Origin: a bacterium
GTDB lineage: Bacteria; Zhuqueibacterota; QNDG01; JAFGCO01
Assembly (NCBI GenBank): GCA_016932575.1
Contig: JAFGCO010000069.1
Location: 72,245 to 136,244, forward strand
DNA: 64,000 bases
Direction of reading: 5' to 3'
Shown here: positions 42,227 through 53,266 of the stretch, piece after piece
Numbering within the stretch: the stretch's first letter is position 1
Layout: every line of letters starts with the position of its first letter
The notes under the pieces: model-generated
Databases searched by the model: none
What the model was told of the DNA's origin: nothing
What the model saw: the letters and a program-made list of their open reading frames with translations, nothing else
Translations under genes and position numbers: made by a program

Positions 42227-44842
42227 CTAAATATTTTTAATCCTAAAATCAAGTGAATTTTCATTAACTTCCAGTATTACCCTGTCATTAGATCTAATGT
42301 CTCCTTTCAATATAGCATTGGCCAGAGGATTGGTTAGCAGTCGTTGCAAAGTACGTTTTAACGGACGGGCACCAAATGCTGGATCATACCCGGATCGTGC
42401 AAGAAACTGCCGTGCTTCCTGTGTCAATTTCAAATCGATTCCCTGGGATTCGGCTTTTTTGCGAATGGTACGGAACTGTAGATTCACAATCTGTTCAATC
42501 TCTGATAAATTCAGGGGATGAAAGACCACAATCTCATCGATTCGATTAAGAAATTCAGGTGGTAAAGTCTGTTTAAGCATCAAATCCACTTCTTTCTTGA
42601 TAGATTCATAGACCGCCTGATGGTTGGCCTCGCCGACAGACTTGGATTTTTCCATAATCATTGAAGCGCCTATATTGGACGTCATGATGACAATGGTATT
42701 TTTAAAATTAACAACCCGCCCCTGGTTGTCTGTCAGTCGTCCGTCATCCAGTACTTGAAGAAGCACATTAAATATGTCAGGGTGGGCTTTTTCAATCTCA
42801 TCCAGAAGGATCACCGAGTATGGACGACGGCGTACTGCTTCAGTGAGCTGCCCCCCTTCATCATATCCGACATAACCAGGAGGTGCACCAATTAGACGAG
42901 ACACCGAGTGCCTTTCCATGTATTCCGACATATCAATTCGTACCATAGCGTGTTCATCATCAAAAAGAAATTCTGCCAGCGCCCGGGCCAGCTCGGTCTT
43001 GCCAACACCTGTGGTACCAAGAAAAATAAATGAACCGATCGGCCGTCTTTCTTCCTGAAGGCCTGCCCTGGCTCTCCGAATTGCATCCGAGACTGCAATG
43101 ACTGCTTCATCCTGGCCGACCACTCTTTGCTTCAGGCGCTCTTCCATATGGAGTAGTTTTTCCCGTTCACCTTCCATCATACGTGATACGGGAATGCCAG
43201 TCCATTTGGCAACGACCTCGGCAATATCCTCTTCATCCACCTCTTCTTTCAACATCTGCTTGTCTTTTTGCAAACTGACAAGTTGCTGATTGGCTTCGCT
43301 AAGTTTTTTTTCCAGATCGGGCAGTGTCCCGTATTTAAGTTCGGCTGCTCTGGAGAGCTCACCGTCACGTTCTGCCTGACTCGATTCTGATTTCACCTGC
43401 TCGATCGATTCTTTCAAAGAACGGATCTGAGCAATCTTCTCTTTTTCCATTTGCCATTGGGCACGTAAGGATTTTGCATCTTCCTCCAAATTGGCCAGTT
43501 GTTCACCAATACCCTTCAACCGTTCCTTTGAAGCAATGTCTTTCTCTTTCTTCACAGCTTCCCGCTCAATGGTCAACTGTTTTATTTTACGCTCAATCTC
43601 ATCCAGTTCGGCCGGCATTGAATCAATTTCAATACGTAGCTTGGAGGCGGCTTCATCAACCAAATCAATGGCCTTATCCGGTAGAAATCGGTCACTGATG
43701 TAACGGTGGCTTAACGTGGCCGCTGCTACCAGCGCATTGTCCTGTATACGGACGCCATGATGTACCTCATATCGCTCTTTCAATCCCCGCAAGATAGAAA
43801 TCGTGTCTTCCACCGAGGGTTCGCTGATTAAAACCGGTTGAAACCGTCGTTCCAGGGCGGCATCCTTTTCAATGTGTTTGCGATATTCATCCAATGTGGT
43901 AGCACCAACACATCGTAACTCTCCCCTGGCCAGGGCCGGTTTCAACATATTCGACGCATTTACAGCACCCTCAGCAGATCCGGCACCAACGAGCGTATGT
44001 AATTCATCAATGAAAAGAATGATCTGCCCATCGGACTCCTGGATTTCTTTCAGCACTGCTTTCATACGATCCTCAAATTCTCCACGGAATTTGGCTCCGG
44101 CCACGAGGGCCCCCAGATCCAGCGCTATGATTGATTTGGTTTTCAAGGTGTCCGGGACATCTCCAGCCACAATACGATGGGCAAGACCTTCAGCAATGGC
44201 TGTTTTTCCCACACCCGGTTCTCCGATTAAAACCGGATTGTTTTTGGTGCGTCGTGATAACACCTGAAGAACCCGACGGATTTCTTCTTCACGTCCGATC
44301 ACTGGATCCAGTTTGTTTTGACGCGCCAGATCATTTAAATCCCTCCCATATCGCTTTAATGCCTGATACTTTTGTTCAGGATTGGGATCTGTCACTCTCT
44401 GGCTGCCCCGTAATTCTTTGAGAATCTGAAGAAGTTTGTCATGGGTTGCTCCGGATTTCCGAAGCAAATCACCGGTTGGACATGTGGATTCTGACAAAGC
44501 CAGCAGGAGATGCTCCACACTGATGTATTCATCCTTAAGCTGGCGGGAAGACTGATGGGCCCGTTCCAGTACCTGATTGGCGGCCTGAGAAAGATAAATC
44601 TGCCCCACACCTCCACTCACTTTTGGAAATCGTTTGATCAATTCGTCCAGTTGTAGCTTAACAGGACCGGTCGGAATATCCAGTTTTTTAAACGCAGACA
44701 GCGTCAGGCCCTCGGGATCCTGTAAAAGTGCATTCAGCAAATGCTCAGGTTCGATTTGCTGCTGCCCGTATTCACTTGTCATCTGCTGTGCCAGCTGGAT
44801 CGCCTGTTGCACTTTAACGGTCATTTGATCAGGTGAAATCAT
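42227..44842 (-). CDS. clpB: ClpB disaggregase
   Basis: The 871-residue protein has two Clp N-terminal repeats (about 1-150), AAA1 with Walker A GEPGVGKT (Lys213), a coiled-coil middle domain (about 405-530), AAA2 with GTTGVGKT (Lys615) and the C-terminal ClpB domain. It rescues aggregated protein together with DnaK. The conserved VKWTGIP region reads [12 protein letters not shown]. It is the last gene of the grpE-dnaJ-fmdB-dnaK-hsp20 chaperone operon, so the full disaggregation machine is in one transcription unit. Confidence 0.96.
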   Translation of the reverse strand: MISPDQMTVKVQQAIQLAQQMTSEYGQQQIEPEHLLNALLQDPEGLTLSAFKKLDIPTGPVKLQLDELIKRFPKVSGGVGQIYLSQAANQVLERAHQSSRQLKDEYISVEHLLLALSESTCPTGDLLRKSGATHDKLLQILKELRGSQRVTDPNPEQKYQALKRYGRDLNDLARQNKLDPVIGREEEIRRVLQVLSRRTKNNPVLIGEPGVGKTAIAEGLAHRIVAGDVPDTLKTKSIIALDLGALVAGAKFRGEFEDRMKAVLKEIQESDGQIILFIDELHTLVGAGSAEGAVNASNMLKPALARGELRCVGATTLDEYRKHIEKDAALERRFQPVLISEPSVEDTISILRGLKERYEVHHGVRIQDNALVAAATLSHRYISDRFLPDKAIDLVDEAASKLRIEIDSMPAELDEIERKIKQLTIEREAVKKEKDIASKERLKGIGEQLANLEEDAKSLRAQWQMEKEKIAQIRSLKESIEQVKSESSQAERDGELSRAAELKYGTLPDLEKKLSEANQQLVSLQKDKQMLKEEVDEEDIAEVVAKWTGIPVSRMMEGEREKLLHMEERLKQRVVGQDEAVIAVSDAIRRARAGLQEERRPIGSFIFLGTTGVGKTELARALAEFLFDDEHAMVRIDMSEYMERHSVSRLIGAPPGYVGYDEGGQLTEAVRRRPYSVILLDEIEKAHPDIFNVLLQVLDDGRLTDNQGRVVNFKNTIVIMTSNIGASMIMEKSKSVGEANHQAVYESIKKEVDLMLKQTLPPEFLNRIDEIVVFHPLNLSEIEQIVNLQFRTIRKKAESQGIDLKLTQEARQFLARSGYDPAFGARPLKRTLQRLLTNPLANAILKGDIRSNDRVILEVNENSLDFRIKNI

Positions 44843-44866
44843 TGATGCATCATCCTTATTATATCA

Positions 44867-45094
44867 TTATTTCTCGGATTCACCGGATGTCTGTTCCTCT
44901 TCTGTTTCTCCTGCTTGCTTTTTCACAACCACTTCTATGGCTTTTTTCTGATCATGGGTTAACAAATCCTGAGTAGCGCCAAAAATAACATTGGCCGGCC
45001 CGCCGCCACCCTTCTGAAAACCTCCGGCTGCTACCATAATAAACAAGGCAATTAATCCCACTGCCAAACCAACCAGTATTATTATTTCGAGCAT
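44867..45094 (-). CDS. Small single-helix membrane protein in the chaperone operon
   Basis: The 75-residue protein has one N-terminal hydrophobic helix (IIILVGLAVGLIALFIMVAA), a Gly-rich turn (GGFQKGGGGP), a conserved-looking amphipathic stretch (NVIFGATQDLLTHDQKKAIE) and an acidic tail. It lies between hsp20 and clpB with 24-27 nt gaps, so it is co-transcribed with chaperones. I do not recognise the family. A membrane-linked adaptor for the chaperone system is a guess from context only. Confidence 0.65.
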   Translation of the reverse strand: MLEIIILVGLAVGLIALFIMVAAGGFQKGGGGPANVIFGATQDLLTHDQKKAIEVVVKKQAGETEEEQTSGESEK

Positions 45095-45121
45095 TACTCG
45101 TTCTCTCTCTTTTTATGACTT

Positions 45122-45487
45122 TTACACCACCTCAATCGGGATTTCGCGAGGCTTTAATTGTTCATACCTCGGCAATTTTAAAATTAAAACACCGTCTTCC
45201 AATTTGGCAGTAATCTTGGTTGCATCGACATCATCGCTCATTTTGAAAACACGGTAATAATTACCCGGCTCAATCTCCCGATGCACAAATGCATCCGGAT
45301 TCACCGATTCATCGGTCACTCGCCCATATAAAATCAATTCACCATCAGCGAATTTGACGTCAAGGTTCGATTTTTTAACGCCTGGCATATGTGCTTTCAG
45401 TACATACTCTTCTCCGGTATCAAAAATATTGACCGCCGGAGGAACCAAATTTCCGGCTTCCCACTCTTTTTCAATATCTGCCGTCAT
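45122..45487 (-). CDS. Hsp20/alpha-crystallin small heat-shock protein
   Basis: The 121-residue protein is almost entirely an alpha-crystallin domain: DTGEEYVLKAHMPGVKKSNL, GELILYGRV and KLEDGVLILKLPRYE, followed by an IPI-type C-terminal tail (REIPIEVV). It is a holdase binding unfolding proteins. It sits 9 bp downstream of dnaK, so is translationally close-coupled. It is the second hsp20 of the window and is shorter than the sigma54-associated copy at 49459. Confidence 0.9.
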   Translation of the reverse strand: MTADIEKEWEAGNLVPPAVNIFDTGEEYVLKAHMPGVKKSNLDVKFADGELILYGRVTDESVNPDAFVHREIEPGNYYRVFKMSDDVDATKITAKLEDGVLILKLPRYEQLKPREIPIEVV

Positions 45488-45496
45488 GGCCGCTCC

Positions 45497-47413
<1,917 letters not shown>

Positions 47414-47436
47414 AATCATTATCCTCCTTATGTCAA

Positions 47437-47706
47437 TTATTTTTTCGCTTCTGTCGGTTTTTGTGTTGAACTTTCCTTCTTCGGATCCGCCTTTTCAGGT
47501 TTGGCCGAATCAACAGCATTACTTTTTCTTTTATAATCTGTGATATAAAATCCGCTTCCCTTAAAAATCAAACCGGCACCCGATCCAATCTTTCGTTTGA
47601 CTTTTCCCCGGCACTTTGGACATTTTTTCAGCGGCTCTTCCGTAATATTCTGAAACGCTTCAAATTCATATCCGCATACTTTGCACACATAATCATAGGT
47701 TGGCAT
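47437..47706 (-). CDS. FmdB-type zinc-ribbon protein
   Basis: The 89-residue protein starts with the FmdB zinc ribbon: [20 protein letters not shown] followed by [10 protein letters not shown], giving four cysteines for one zinc. A Lys/Glu/Pro-rich tail follows. The family is of uncertain function, often annotated as a regulatory protein. It is 23 nt from dnaK and 30 nt from dnaJ in the same operon. Confidence 0.88.
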   Translation of the reverse strand: MPTYDYVCKVCGYEFEAFQNITEEPLKKCPKCRGKVKRKIGSGAGLIFKGSGFYITDYKRKSNAVDSAKPEKADPKKESSTQKPTEAKK

Positions 47707-47736
47707 AATCAGCCCTCTCGTTTGATAAAATTAATT

Positions 47737-48810
47737 CTATACTGCCTGTTTTTGTTTATTCACCACCTGCACAGTCACCAGTTGATCTCCGCGTTTTCCC
47801 GGTTTGCCTATACCCATATTCGGAATTCGCAAGGTGGTACCGCTGTTTGTTCCCGGCGGGATTTTCAAACGGACTTTATTTCCATGAACGGTCTTGACCT
47901 GAATCGTTGTACCTTCAGCCGCCTGACCTGGATTAATCTCTACGATGCAATGAACGTTGCGTCCCCGCGGCTGGAAAAACCTGTGAGATTTAATCTGAAC
48001 AGTCACGTACATATTACCCGGTGGTAATCCCGAGGGATCTTTCTCCCCCTGCCCTTTTAACCGGATTTGCTCTTGCTCTGTGATGCCTGCCGGAATATTG
48101 ATTGTATAATTTTTTTTCACTTTGGCTGTACCTGATCCCTGGCATCGGCGACAGGGATTTTCGATAATGTGACCCTTTCCATAACAATGGGGACAAACCT
48201 TTTGCGAAGCGCCAAGAAACGGGGATCCACTTGAAATTCTTCCCCGGCCCTGACACTTCGGGCATGTCTTGACCGTCGATCCAGGTCTGGCACCACCGCC
48301 CTCACATATCGGGCATGTATCTTCTTTTTGAACTAAAAATGAGGCCTTGCCTCCTTGAACCGCCTTTTCCAGAGGTATGGTCAATTTGACATGGATATCA
48401 TGTCCGCGCACAGGTCGCGGGCGTGCTTTCTGAAAAGGACTGGCTCCTTTAAATAAATGGTCAAAAATACTCCCCAAATCACCCATAAAATCAAAACCTT
48501 CAAAGGAAAATCCCCCCGGTCCTTCAGATGTCCCTGCACGATGAAAGGAGCCAAAATCATAATTCCTGCCATGAAAACCACCACCACGGAATCCATACTT
48601 ACGCATCTGATCATATTCAGATTTTTTCTTGGGATCACTCAGCACATTGTATGCTTCCGAAATAGCCTTAAATTTTTCCTCGGCTTTTTTATCTCCGGGA
48701 TTGGTGTCCGGATGATATTGTTTGGCCAGCATTCGATAAGCTGATTTAATATCAGAAGCTGAAGCTTTTTCTCCAACACCCAAAATTTTATAATAATCTT
48801 TGATATCCAT
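47737..48810 (-). CDS. dnaJ: DnaJ (Hsp40) co-chaperone
   Basis: The 357-residue protein has a J-domain with HPD (DYYKILGVGEKASASDIKSA; QYHPDTNPG), a Gly/Phe region, four CxxCxGxG-type zinc repeats (CPICEGGG, CPKCQGRG, CPHCYGKG, CRRCQGSG) and the C-terminal substrate domain. It stimulates DnaK ATPase. Its ATG overlaps the grpE stop as TAATG, giving translational coupling. Confidence 0.96.
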   Translation of the reverse strand: MDIKDYYKILGVGEKASASDIKSAYRMLAKQYHPDTNPGDKKAEEKFKAISEAYNVLSDPKKKSEYDQMRKYGFRGGGFHGRNYDFGSFHRAGTSEGPGGFSFEGFDFMGDLGSIFDHLFKGASPFQKARPRPVRGHDIHVKLTIPLEKAVQGGKASFLVQKEDTCPICEGGGARPGSTVKTCPKCQGRGRISSGSPFLGASQKVCPHCYGKGHIIENPCRRCQGSGTAKVKKNYTINIPAGITEQEQIRLKGQGEKDPSGLPPGNMYVTVQIKSHRFFQPRGRNVHCIVEINPGQAAEGTTIQVKTVHGNKVRLKIPPGTNSGTTLRIPNMGIGKPGKRGDQLVTVQVVNKQKQAV

Positions 48811-49343
48811 TAATCAGACTCTTCCATCGCTTTCAGTTTGGCGACTTTTACACGGCTTGGCCTCAACAGGCTGCCATGAAATTGATATCCTTTTTGCCAT
48901 TCTTCTAAAACGACGCCGTCCTTCTTAGGTTCTTCCACTTCTTCAACAGCGATCGCTTCATGAATGTCCGGATTAAAGGTTTGATCCAATGCATCAATGG
49001 ATTCCAGCCCTTCATCAAATAGAATCTTTTTCAATTTTTGAATAATAAGCTGAATTGCTTCTATCGGACACTGATGATCTTCTTCATGATGCTTTACCAG
49101 GAGATCCAGATCATCCAAGATGGGCAGTAACTGAGCAATAAAATTCCCTTTGATAAAAGTCGAAAGCGATTCTTTTTCTTTCTCTGTTCTTCGTCTGTAA
49201 TTAGCAAACTCAGCCTGAAGTCGTTGAAGCTGTTCAACATATATTTCCTTCGGCTCCTTTTCATCGGATCGATCTGCACTTTGTTCGCTTTCTCCCCCCT
49301 CTATAGGGATTGAAATATACTTATTATCTTTTTTTGCTTCCAT
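48810..49343 (-). CDS. grpE: GrpE nucleotide-exchange factor
   Basis: The 177-residue protein has an acidic N-terminus, a long coiled coil (LQRLQAEFANYRRRTEKEKE) and the C-terminal beta domain (FNPDIHEAIAVEEVEEPKKD; GYQFHGSLLRPSRVKVAK). It exchanges nucleotide on DnaK. ATG at 49343 is preferred to the GTG at 49352. First gene of the chaperone operon. No HrcA gene and no CIRCE inverted repeat are visible upstream. Confidence 0.95.
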   Translation of the reverse strand: MEAKKDNKYISIPIEGGESEQSADRSDEKEPKEIYVEQLQRLQAEFANYRRRTEKEKESLSTFIKGNFIAQLLPILDDLDLLVKHHEEDHQCPIEAIQLIIQKLKKILFDEGLESIDALDQTFNPDIHEAIAVEEVEEPKKDGVVLEEWQKGYQFHGSLLRPSRVKVAKLKAMEESD

Positions 49344-49405
49344 AAAAATCACTTTACCTTATTTAACACCAATCCTTGATTAAAATTATATTTTCCATCA
49401 AACGG

Positions 49406-49430
49406 AAAAATCCCATCAAGTGGGATTTTT
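49406..49430 (-). terminator. Terminator between hsp20 and grpE
   Basis: On the minus strand AAAAATCCCA-cttga-TGGGATTTTT forms a perfect 10-bp stem ending in a T-run. It separates the sigma54-linked hsp20 transcript from the grpE operon, which must therefore have its own promoter or rely on read-through. Confidence 0.7.
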
Positions 49431-49458
49431 CTAAAAACCAACCATTTTAAATGCCCGG

Positions 49459-49902
49459 TTACTGAACCGAAATATCTATTTGTTTTGGTTTGGCTTCCTC
49501 TGCCTTGGGCAGTGTAATTGTCAAAATACCATCTTTATAAGCTGCTTTAACCTTGTCTCCCTTCACTGCTGTGGGTAAGACAAAAGACCTTTGAAATTTT
49601 CCATAACACCGTTCCAGTCGGTGATAGCATTTCCCTTTATCTACGGTCTCCTGCTTCTTGTCACCCTCCAGGCTGAGCACATTATCCTGTAAAGCAATTT
49701 TTACATCTTCTTTCTGAAGACCCGGCAACTCGGCAACCACCACGATCTCATTGTCACTCTCGGAAATATCCACCATTGGACTCCAGACAGTGGAAGGTTC
49801 AACATTTTCGGATCCCCTTACATAAAAATCATCAAAAAGGCGGTTCATTTCAGATTGGATATTAACCAGGTCCCTTAAAGGATTGAATCTTACAAGTGTC
49901 AT
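49459..49902 (-). CDS. Hsp20/alpha-crystallin small heat-shock protein under a sigma54-type promoter
   Basis: The 147-residue protein has an N-terminal arm (LVRFNPLRDLVNIQSEMNRL), an alpha-crystallin domain (ESDNEIVVVAELPGLQKEDV; AAYKDGILTITLPKAEEAKP) and an IxI-type tail (QIDISVQ). It is an ATP-independent holdase. ATG at 49902 is chosen because GGAGG lies 8 nt before it, inside the longer frame. A perfect sigma54 -24/-12 element lies about 50-65 nt upstream and a terminator follows, so it is a single-gene transcript. Confidence 0.93.
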   Translation of the reverse strand: MTLVRFNPLRDLVNIQSEMNRLFDDFYVRGSENVEPSTVWSPMVDISESDNEIVVVAELPGLQKEDVKIALQDNVLSLEGDKKQETVDKGKCYHRLERCYGKFQRSFVLPTAVKGDKVKAAYKDGILTITLPKAEEAKPKQIDISVQ

Positions 49903-49948
49903 GGCCATACCCTCCATATTTTTTAAATTTCATTTCGTTTTTTAATTA

Positions 49949-49964
49949 TGCAAGAGGTGTGCCA
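49949..49964 (-). promoter_or_regulatory. Perfect sigma54 -24/-12 promoter of hsp20
   Basis: On the minus strand the sequence is TGGCACACCTCTTGCA, an exact match to TGGCAC-N5-TTGCA with GG and GC separated by 10 nt. Predicted start near 49938, about 36 nt before the hsp20 start codon. This is the best sigma54 site in the window. Confidence 0.85.
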
Positions 49965-50032
49965 CATTGAATATTGATGTGTATATCCAGTTTAAACAAT
50001 AGGTTATCATAATTCAAAAGTACTCAGCACAA

Positions 50033-50051
50033 TAGCGCCGATTTGGCGCTA
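50033..50051. promoter_or_regulatory. Candidate activator-binding site upstream of hsp20
   Basis: TAGCGCC-gattt-GGCGCTA is a perfect inverted repeat with 7-bp arms, centred about 100 bp upstream of the predicted sigma54 start. A second overlapping repeat, TTGGC...GCCAA (50044-50060), adjoins it. Distance and symmetry suit an enhancer-binding protein. Confidence 0.5.
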
Positions 50052-50099
50052 TATTTGCCAATTTGACACCTAACTGAGATTCTCAAGCCATGATGGCAT

Positions 50100-50133
50100 A
50101 AAAAAGGACAGATTTTAATCTGTCCTTTTTTTA
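50100..50133 (-). terminator. Bidirectional-looking Rho-independent terminator after htrA
   Basis: AAAAAGGACAGATT-tt-AATCTGTCCTTTTT is a perfect 14-bp stem flanked by A- and T-runs, about 72 nt past the htrA stop. It isolates htrA from the hsp20 regulatory region. Confidence 0.9.
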
Positions 50134-50204
50134 TAAGATAGAATGCTGTGTTGTTTAAAGATATTATTACATTTAAACAGAGATTATACCCCGACTTCAT
50201 TCAA

Positions 50205-51722
50205 TTATTCAGGAAGCTTCACAAATGCATGCACTTCCCTGGACTGTCGTTTCAAATAAAAAATCACGACTTGTCCCTTTTTAAATTCTTTTAAAGCCTG
50301 ACGATAATCCGAAATATTTTTAATCGGAATATCTTCGATTTTAAAAATCAGATCACCCCGGATGATTCTGCCTTCCTCTGCTGCACTGTACCGTTCGACA
50401 TTGGTTACCAGAATCCCTTCTTCATCTTCATATTCTTCGTAACGCGAACGAATTTCATCCGTAAGATTCTTTACTTGCAAACCCAGCTTGGGTAAATCCT
50501 CATCCTCCGAATGAGTCACACTCTCTTTTCCCATATCTTTCTGGCCGAGGGTGACTTTGATCTGTTTTGTTTTCTTATCGCGAATAATGGTTAAGACCAC
50601 TACATCATCCGGATTTTTCAGAGCGATGGTGTTTTGAACCTGATTGGGAGCGTCCATAGGCTGTCCGTCGACTTTCAATAATATATCCAATGGTTTAAGA
50701 CCCGCTTTATCAGCCGGGCTGTCTTCCATCACCTGATCGATCAAAACACCGGTGGGACGTTCCAATCCATACCGCTGGGCAATTGCCTCAGTGACAGGAT
50801 ACATACCAATTCCCAGGTAAGCACGGGTAACATAACCCTGTTTTACAAGGTCGTTCATAACTTTCTTCGCGAGATTAATGGGGACAGCAAATCCATATCC
50901 CTGATATCCGCCGGTTTTTGTGGCGATCGCTGTATTAATACCCACCACTTCTCCACGCAAGTTCACTAATGCACCCCCGCTGTTCCCGGGATTTATGGCC
51001 GCATCGGTTTGGATGAAATTTTCTATGGCAAATGATCCGCCTTCGCGGCCGGCCTCGTCATCGCCGATAATATCGATTTTACGGCTCTTGGCGCTGACAA
51101 TGCCGGCTGTAACGGTTGATGTCAGATTCAGCGGATTGCCGACAGCCAGTACCCACTCTCCAATATCCAGCTGGTCTGAATCTCCTAAAAGTGCAGCAGG
51201 TACATCGTCCCCGTCAATTTTGATTACGGCAATCTCGGTGAGTGGATCCGTACCTACCAGCTTGGCATCAAAAGACCGCTTGTCATAAAGCCTGACTTTC
51301 ATATCTTCCGCATCCTGAACCACATGATTATTCGTCAGAATATATCCGTCCTTACTGACAATGACTCCAGATCCTAATCCTTGCAGCCGTTGTTCCTGTT
51401 GAGGTATTTCACGGCCGAAAAAATCCCTGAAAAACGGGCTGAAAAAGTCGTCCGACGATTGTTTTACGACTTTTGATGTGGATATACTGACTACAGTCGG
51501 CAGAATTGCCTGAGAGACCTTGGTAAACGCTTTGGCGGTCTTATCCAAATCAAAATCAGTATCAACAGGCTCATAGGAAGCCTCTGAAGATATGTGCGAT
51601 ATTGATTTCGGATTTTCTGAAGGCAGCATCCACCCCAATTGCGTGGATATAACAAGACCAATCAAAGCACCGATAATAATCAGTCCGCCTACCGAAATCC
51701 ATTTAAATCGTGATACAGACAT
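50205..51722 (-). CDS. htrA: HtrA/DegP-type periplasmic protease with altered triad
   Basis: The 505-residue protein has an N-terminal membrane anchor (ISVGGLIIIGALIGLVIST), a trypsin-like domain and two PDZ domains (about 300-400 and 420-500). The catalytic His133 (LTNNHVV) and Ser248 (GNSGGAL) are present. The Asp position, 30 residues after the His, is Glu163 (DPLTEIAVIKI) instead of the usual TDIAV/TDLAV. It should degrade misfolded envelope proteins or, if weakened, act as a chaperone. AGGAGG precedes ATG. It lies 24 nt downstream of the YugP-type protease gene, so envelope quality control genes are together. Confidence 0.93.
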   Translation of the reverse strand: MSVSRFKWISVGGLIIIGALIGLVISTQLGWMLPSENPKSISHISSEASYEPVDTDFDLDKTAKAFTKVSQAILPTVVSISTSKVVKQSSDDFFSPFFRDFFGREIPQQEQRLQGLGSGVIVSKDGYILTNNHVVQDAEDMKVRLYDKRSFDAKLVGTDPLTEIAVIKIDGDDVPAALLGDSDQLDIGEWVLAVGNPLNLTSTVTAGIVSAKSRKIDIIGDDEAGREGGSFAIENFIQTDAAINPGNSGGALVNLRGEVVGINTAIATKTGGYQGYGFAVPINLAKKVMNDLVKQGYVTRAYLGIGMYPVTEAIAQRYGLERPTGVLIDQVMEDSPADKAGLKPLDILLKVDGQPMDAPNQVQNTIALKNPDDVVVLTIIRDKKTKQIKVTLGQKDMGKESVTHSEDEDLPKLGLQVKNLTDEIRSRYEEYEDEEGILVTNVERYSAAEEGRIIRGDLIFKIEDIPIKNISDYRQALKEFKKGQVVIFYLKRQSREVHAFVKLPE

Positions 51723-51746
51723 AATTTTCCTCCTGACACTTTAATA

Positions 51747-52433
51747 TTAATCACGAGCATTACGCAAAACCAATAACCGAATGAGCTGCAGAACGGCAAC
51801 AGCTGTTGCAGCCACATAGGTCAAGGCAGCTGCATATAAGACTTTTCTGGCGTCCTTGACTTCCATCTCTGCTAAATAACCGCGATTTTTTAATACTGCC
51901 AGTGCACGGCCGCTTGCGTTGAATTCGACCGGCAACGTGACCAGCTGAAATAACACGGCTCCGCTGAAAAATATGATTCCGATATCCAGAAGCGTGGGAA
52001 CCGACATAATTAATCCGATGAGAATAAGGGGAAAAGCCATTTTTGATCCAAGGCCGACAGCGGGGGCAATCGCCTGACGAATCTGAAATGGCTGATAAGC
52101 TTCCTGATGCTGTACAGCGTGCCCGACTTCATGAGCGGCCACTCCCAACGCGGCCACGGACCGGCTTCTGGCCACTCCCGAAGAAAGACGGAGCACTTTG
52201 GATCTCGGATCGTAATGATCAGACAGATTTCCATTGATCTCTTCAACTTCAACCCCAGATAATCCGTGATCCTGCAACAATCGCTTTGACAGTTCAGCGC
52301 CCGTCATCCCGGAGCCGGCTTTGACTTTACTGTACTTATTAAACGTGCTCTTTACTTTAAATTGAGCCCATAGGGATAAAATAATTGCGGGAATCAGAAA
52401 CAGGAGGGTCGGATCGTAAAATAAATAGGGCAT
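51747..52433 (-). CDS. YugP-type membrane zinc protease (Zn_peptidase_2)
   Basis: The 228-residue membrane protein has the zinc motif HEVGH (His101, Glu102, His105) in GVAAHEVGHAVQHQ, an N-terminal helix and three further helices (PLILIGLIMSVP; IIFFSGAVLFQLVTLPVEF; AAALTYVAATAVAVLQLIRL). The third zinc ligand is likely Glu in LPVEFNASGRA. The natural substrate is unknown. I chose ATG at 52433, with GGAG 7 nt upstream, rather than TTG at 52445. Probably co-transcribed with htrA. Confidence 0.88.
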   Translation of the reverse strand: MPYLFYDPTLLFLIPAIILSLWAQFKVKSTFNKYSKVKAGSGMTGAELSKRLLQDHGLSGVEVEEINGNLSDHYDPRSKVLRLSSGVARSRSVAALGVAAHEVGHAVQHQEAYQPFQIRQAIAPAVGLGSKMAFPLILIGLIMSVPTLLDIGIIFFSGAVLFQLVTLPVEFNASGRALAVLKNRGYLAEMEVKDARKVLYAAALTYVAATAVAVLQLIRLLVLRNARD

Positions 52434-52702
52434 CGTTTTCTCCAAAATTAATTTCTGACCAATAAATTCACCTTGTAATACGAAATTTATAAAACTCAGG
52501 TTCCTAAATTCTCATTGAACCCGAAACTTCCATCTCCATCAATATCGGACGGGCAAGAAAAGAAAAAAGTTTTAACCTGAATTATTTGTCATACAGGAAT
52601 TGACAGTGCAGAATTAATCATTCGCTTCCATATTTGAAAACGAATCATTTGTATCAATCAGGAATACAGGACATTAGATGGCTCAAGAACAAGTAAGTCA
52701 CA

Positions 52703-53266
52703 CTAAAAATGAAGGGCGATGTTCACACCGTTCAAAGTACTGCTGACTTTGACTTTTCCGATTGGCACCTTGATTTCCATAGGCCGGATGGCGATATAAA
52801 GGGAGCCAACGCTCAAAATACTTGAAACAATGCCGGCTGCCATCGCATTCTTCTGATCTTTTGTATTGATGGTTTCAGGATCAACCTGTGCTTCCTTACG
52901 TTCTTTTTCGGCTTTTTTATGAAGGCGATCATACTCCTGAAACCGGTTGATTGCATAGGCTCCAGACGCAATACTTAATACTGCAAAAGGTAGAAATGGC
53001 CGGCGAACTTCAGTGTAATAGCGTTCTCCAGTAATAAGATCTATCACTTGGTTATCCCGATAAATTCGAGCAATATTTTTTTGAAAAACAGCGATTGTAC
53101 TTCCCTGTTCTGTTTTCATAACAAAGGCTTTGCCCCCTTTGGTATCTTGAACTTTTACAATCTTCCCGCGGTATTTTACTCCTTTTCGGGTTTCAAGAAT
53201 ATCCAAAGCCAAGGCATTCGAAACAACAATTAATAGTAAAAAACATCCAGCCCACTTGTATTTCAT
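52703..53266 (-). CDS. Exported protein of unknown function
   Basis: The 187-residue protein has a signal peptide (YKWAGCFLLLIVVSNALA), a beta-rich N-terminal domain (about 22-85; TRKGVKYRGKIVKVQDTKGG), a hydrophobic segment (PFLPFAVLSIASGAYAI), a charged helix and a second hydrophobic segment (AAGIVSSILSVGSLYIA). GAGGAA lies before ATG. A sigma54-like element is 170 nt upstream. I recognise no family. Confidence 0.72.
   Translation of the reverse strand: MKYKWAGCFLLLIVVSNALALDILETRKGVKYRGKIVKVQDTKGGKAFVMKTEQGSTIAVFQKNIARIYRDNQVIDLITGERYYTEVRRPFLPFAVLSIASGAYAINRFQEYDRLHKKAEKERKEAQVDPETINTKDQKNAMAAGIVSSILSVGSLYIAIRPMEIKVPIGKVKVSSTLNGVNIALHF

Noticed and set aside
49344-49458. CIRCE or sigma32 site before grpE
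   Set aside because: No TTAGCACTC-N9-GAGTGCTAA repeat is present, and no convincing -35/-10 pair was found; only a terminator is visible.
50043-50060. Plus-strand GG-N10-GC element (TTGGCGCTATATTTGCC) resembling a sigma54 promoter
   Set aside because: No plus-strand gene lies downstream, the -24 box is imperfect, and the sequence is better explained as part of the inverted repeats upstream of hsp20.
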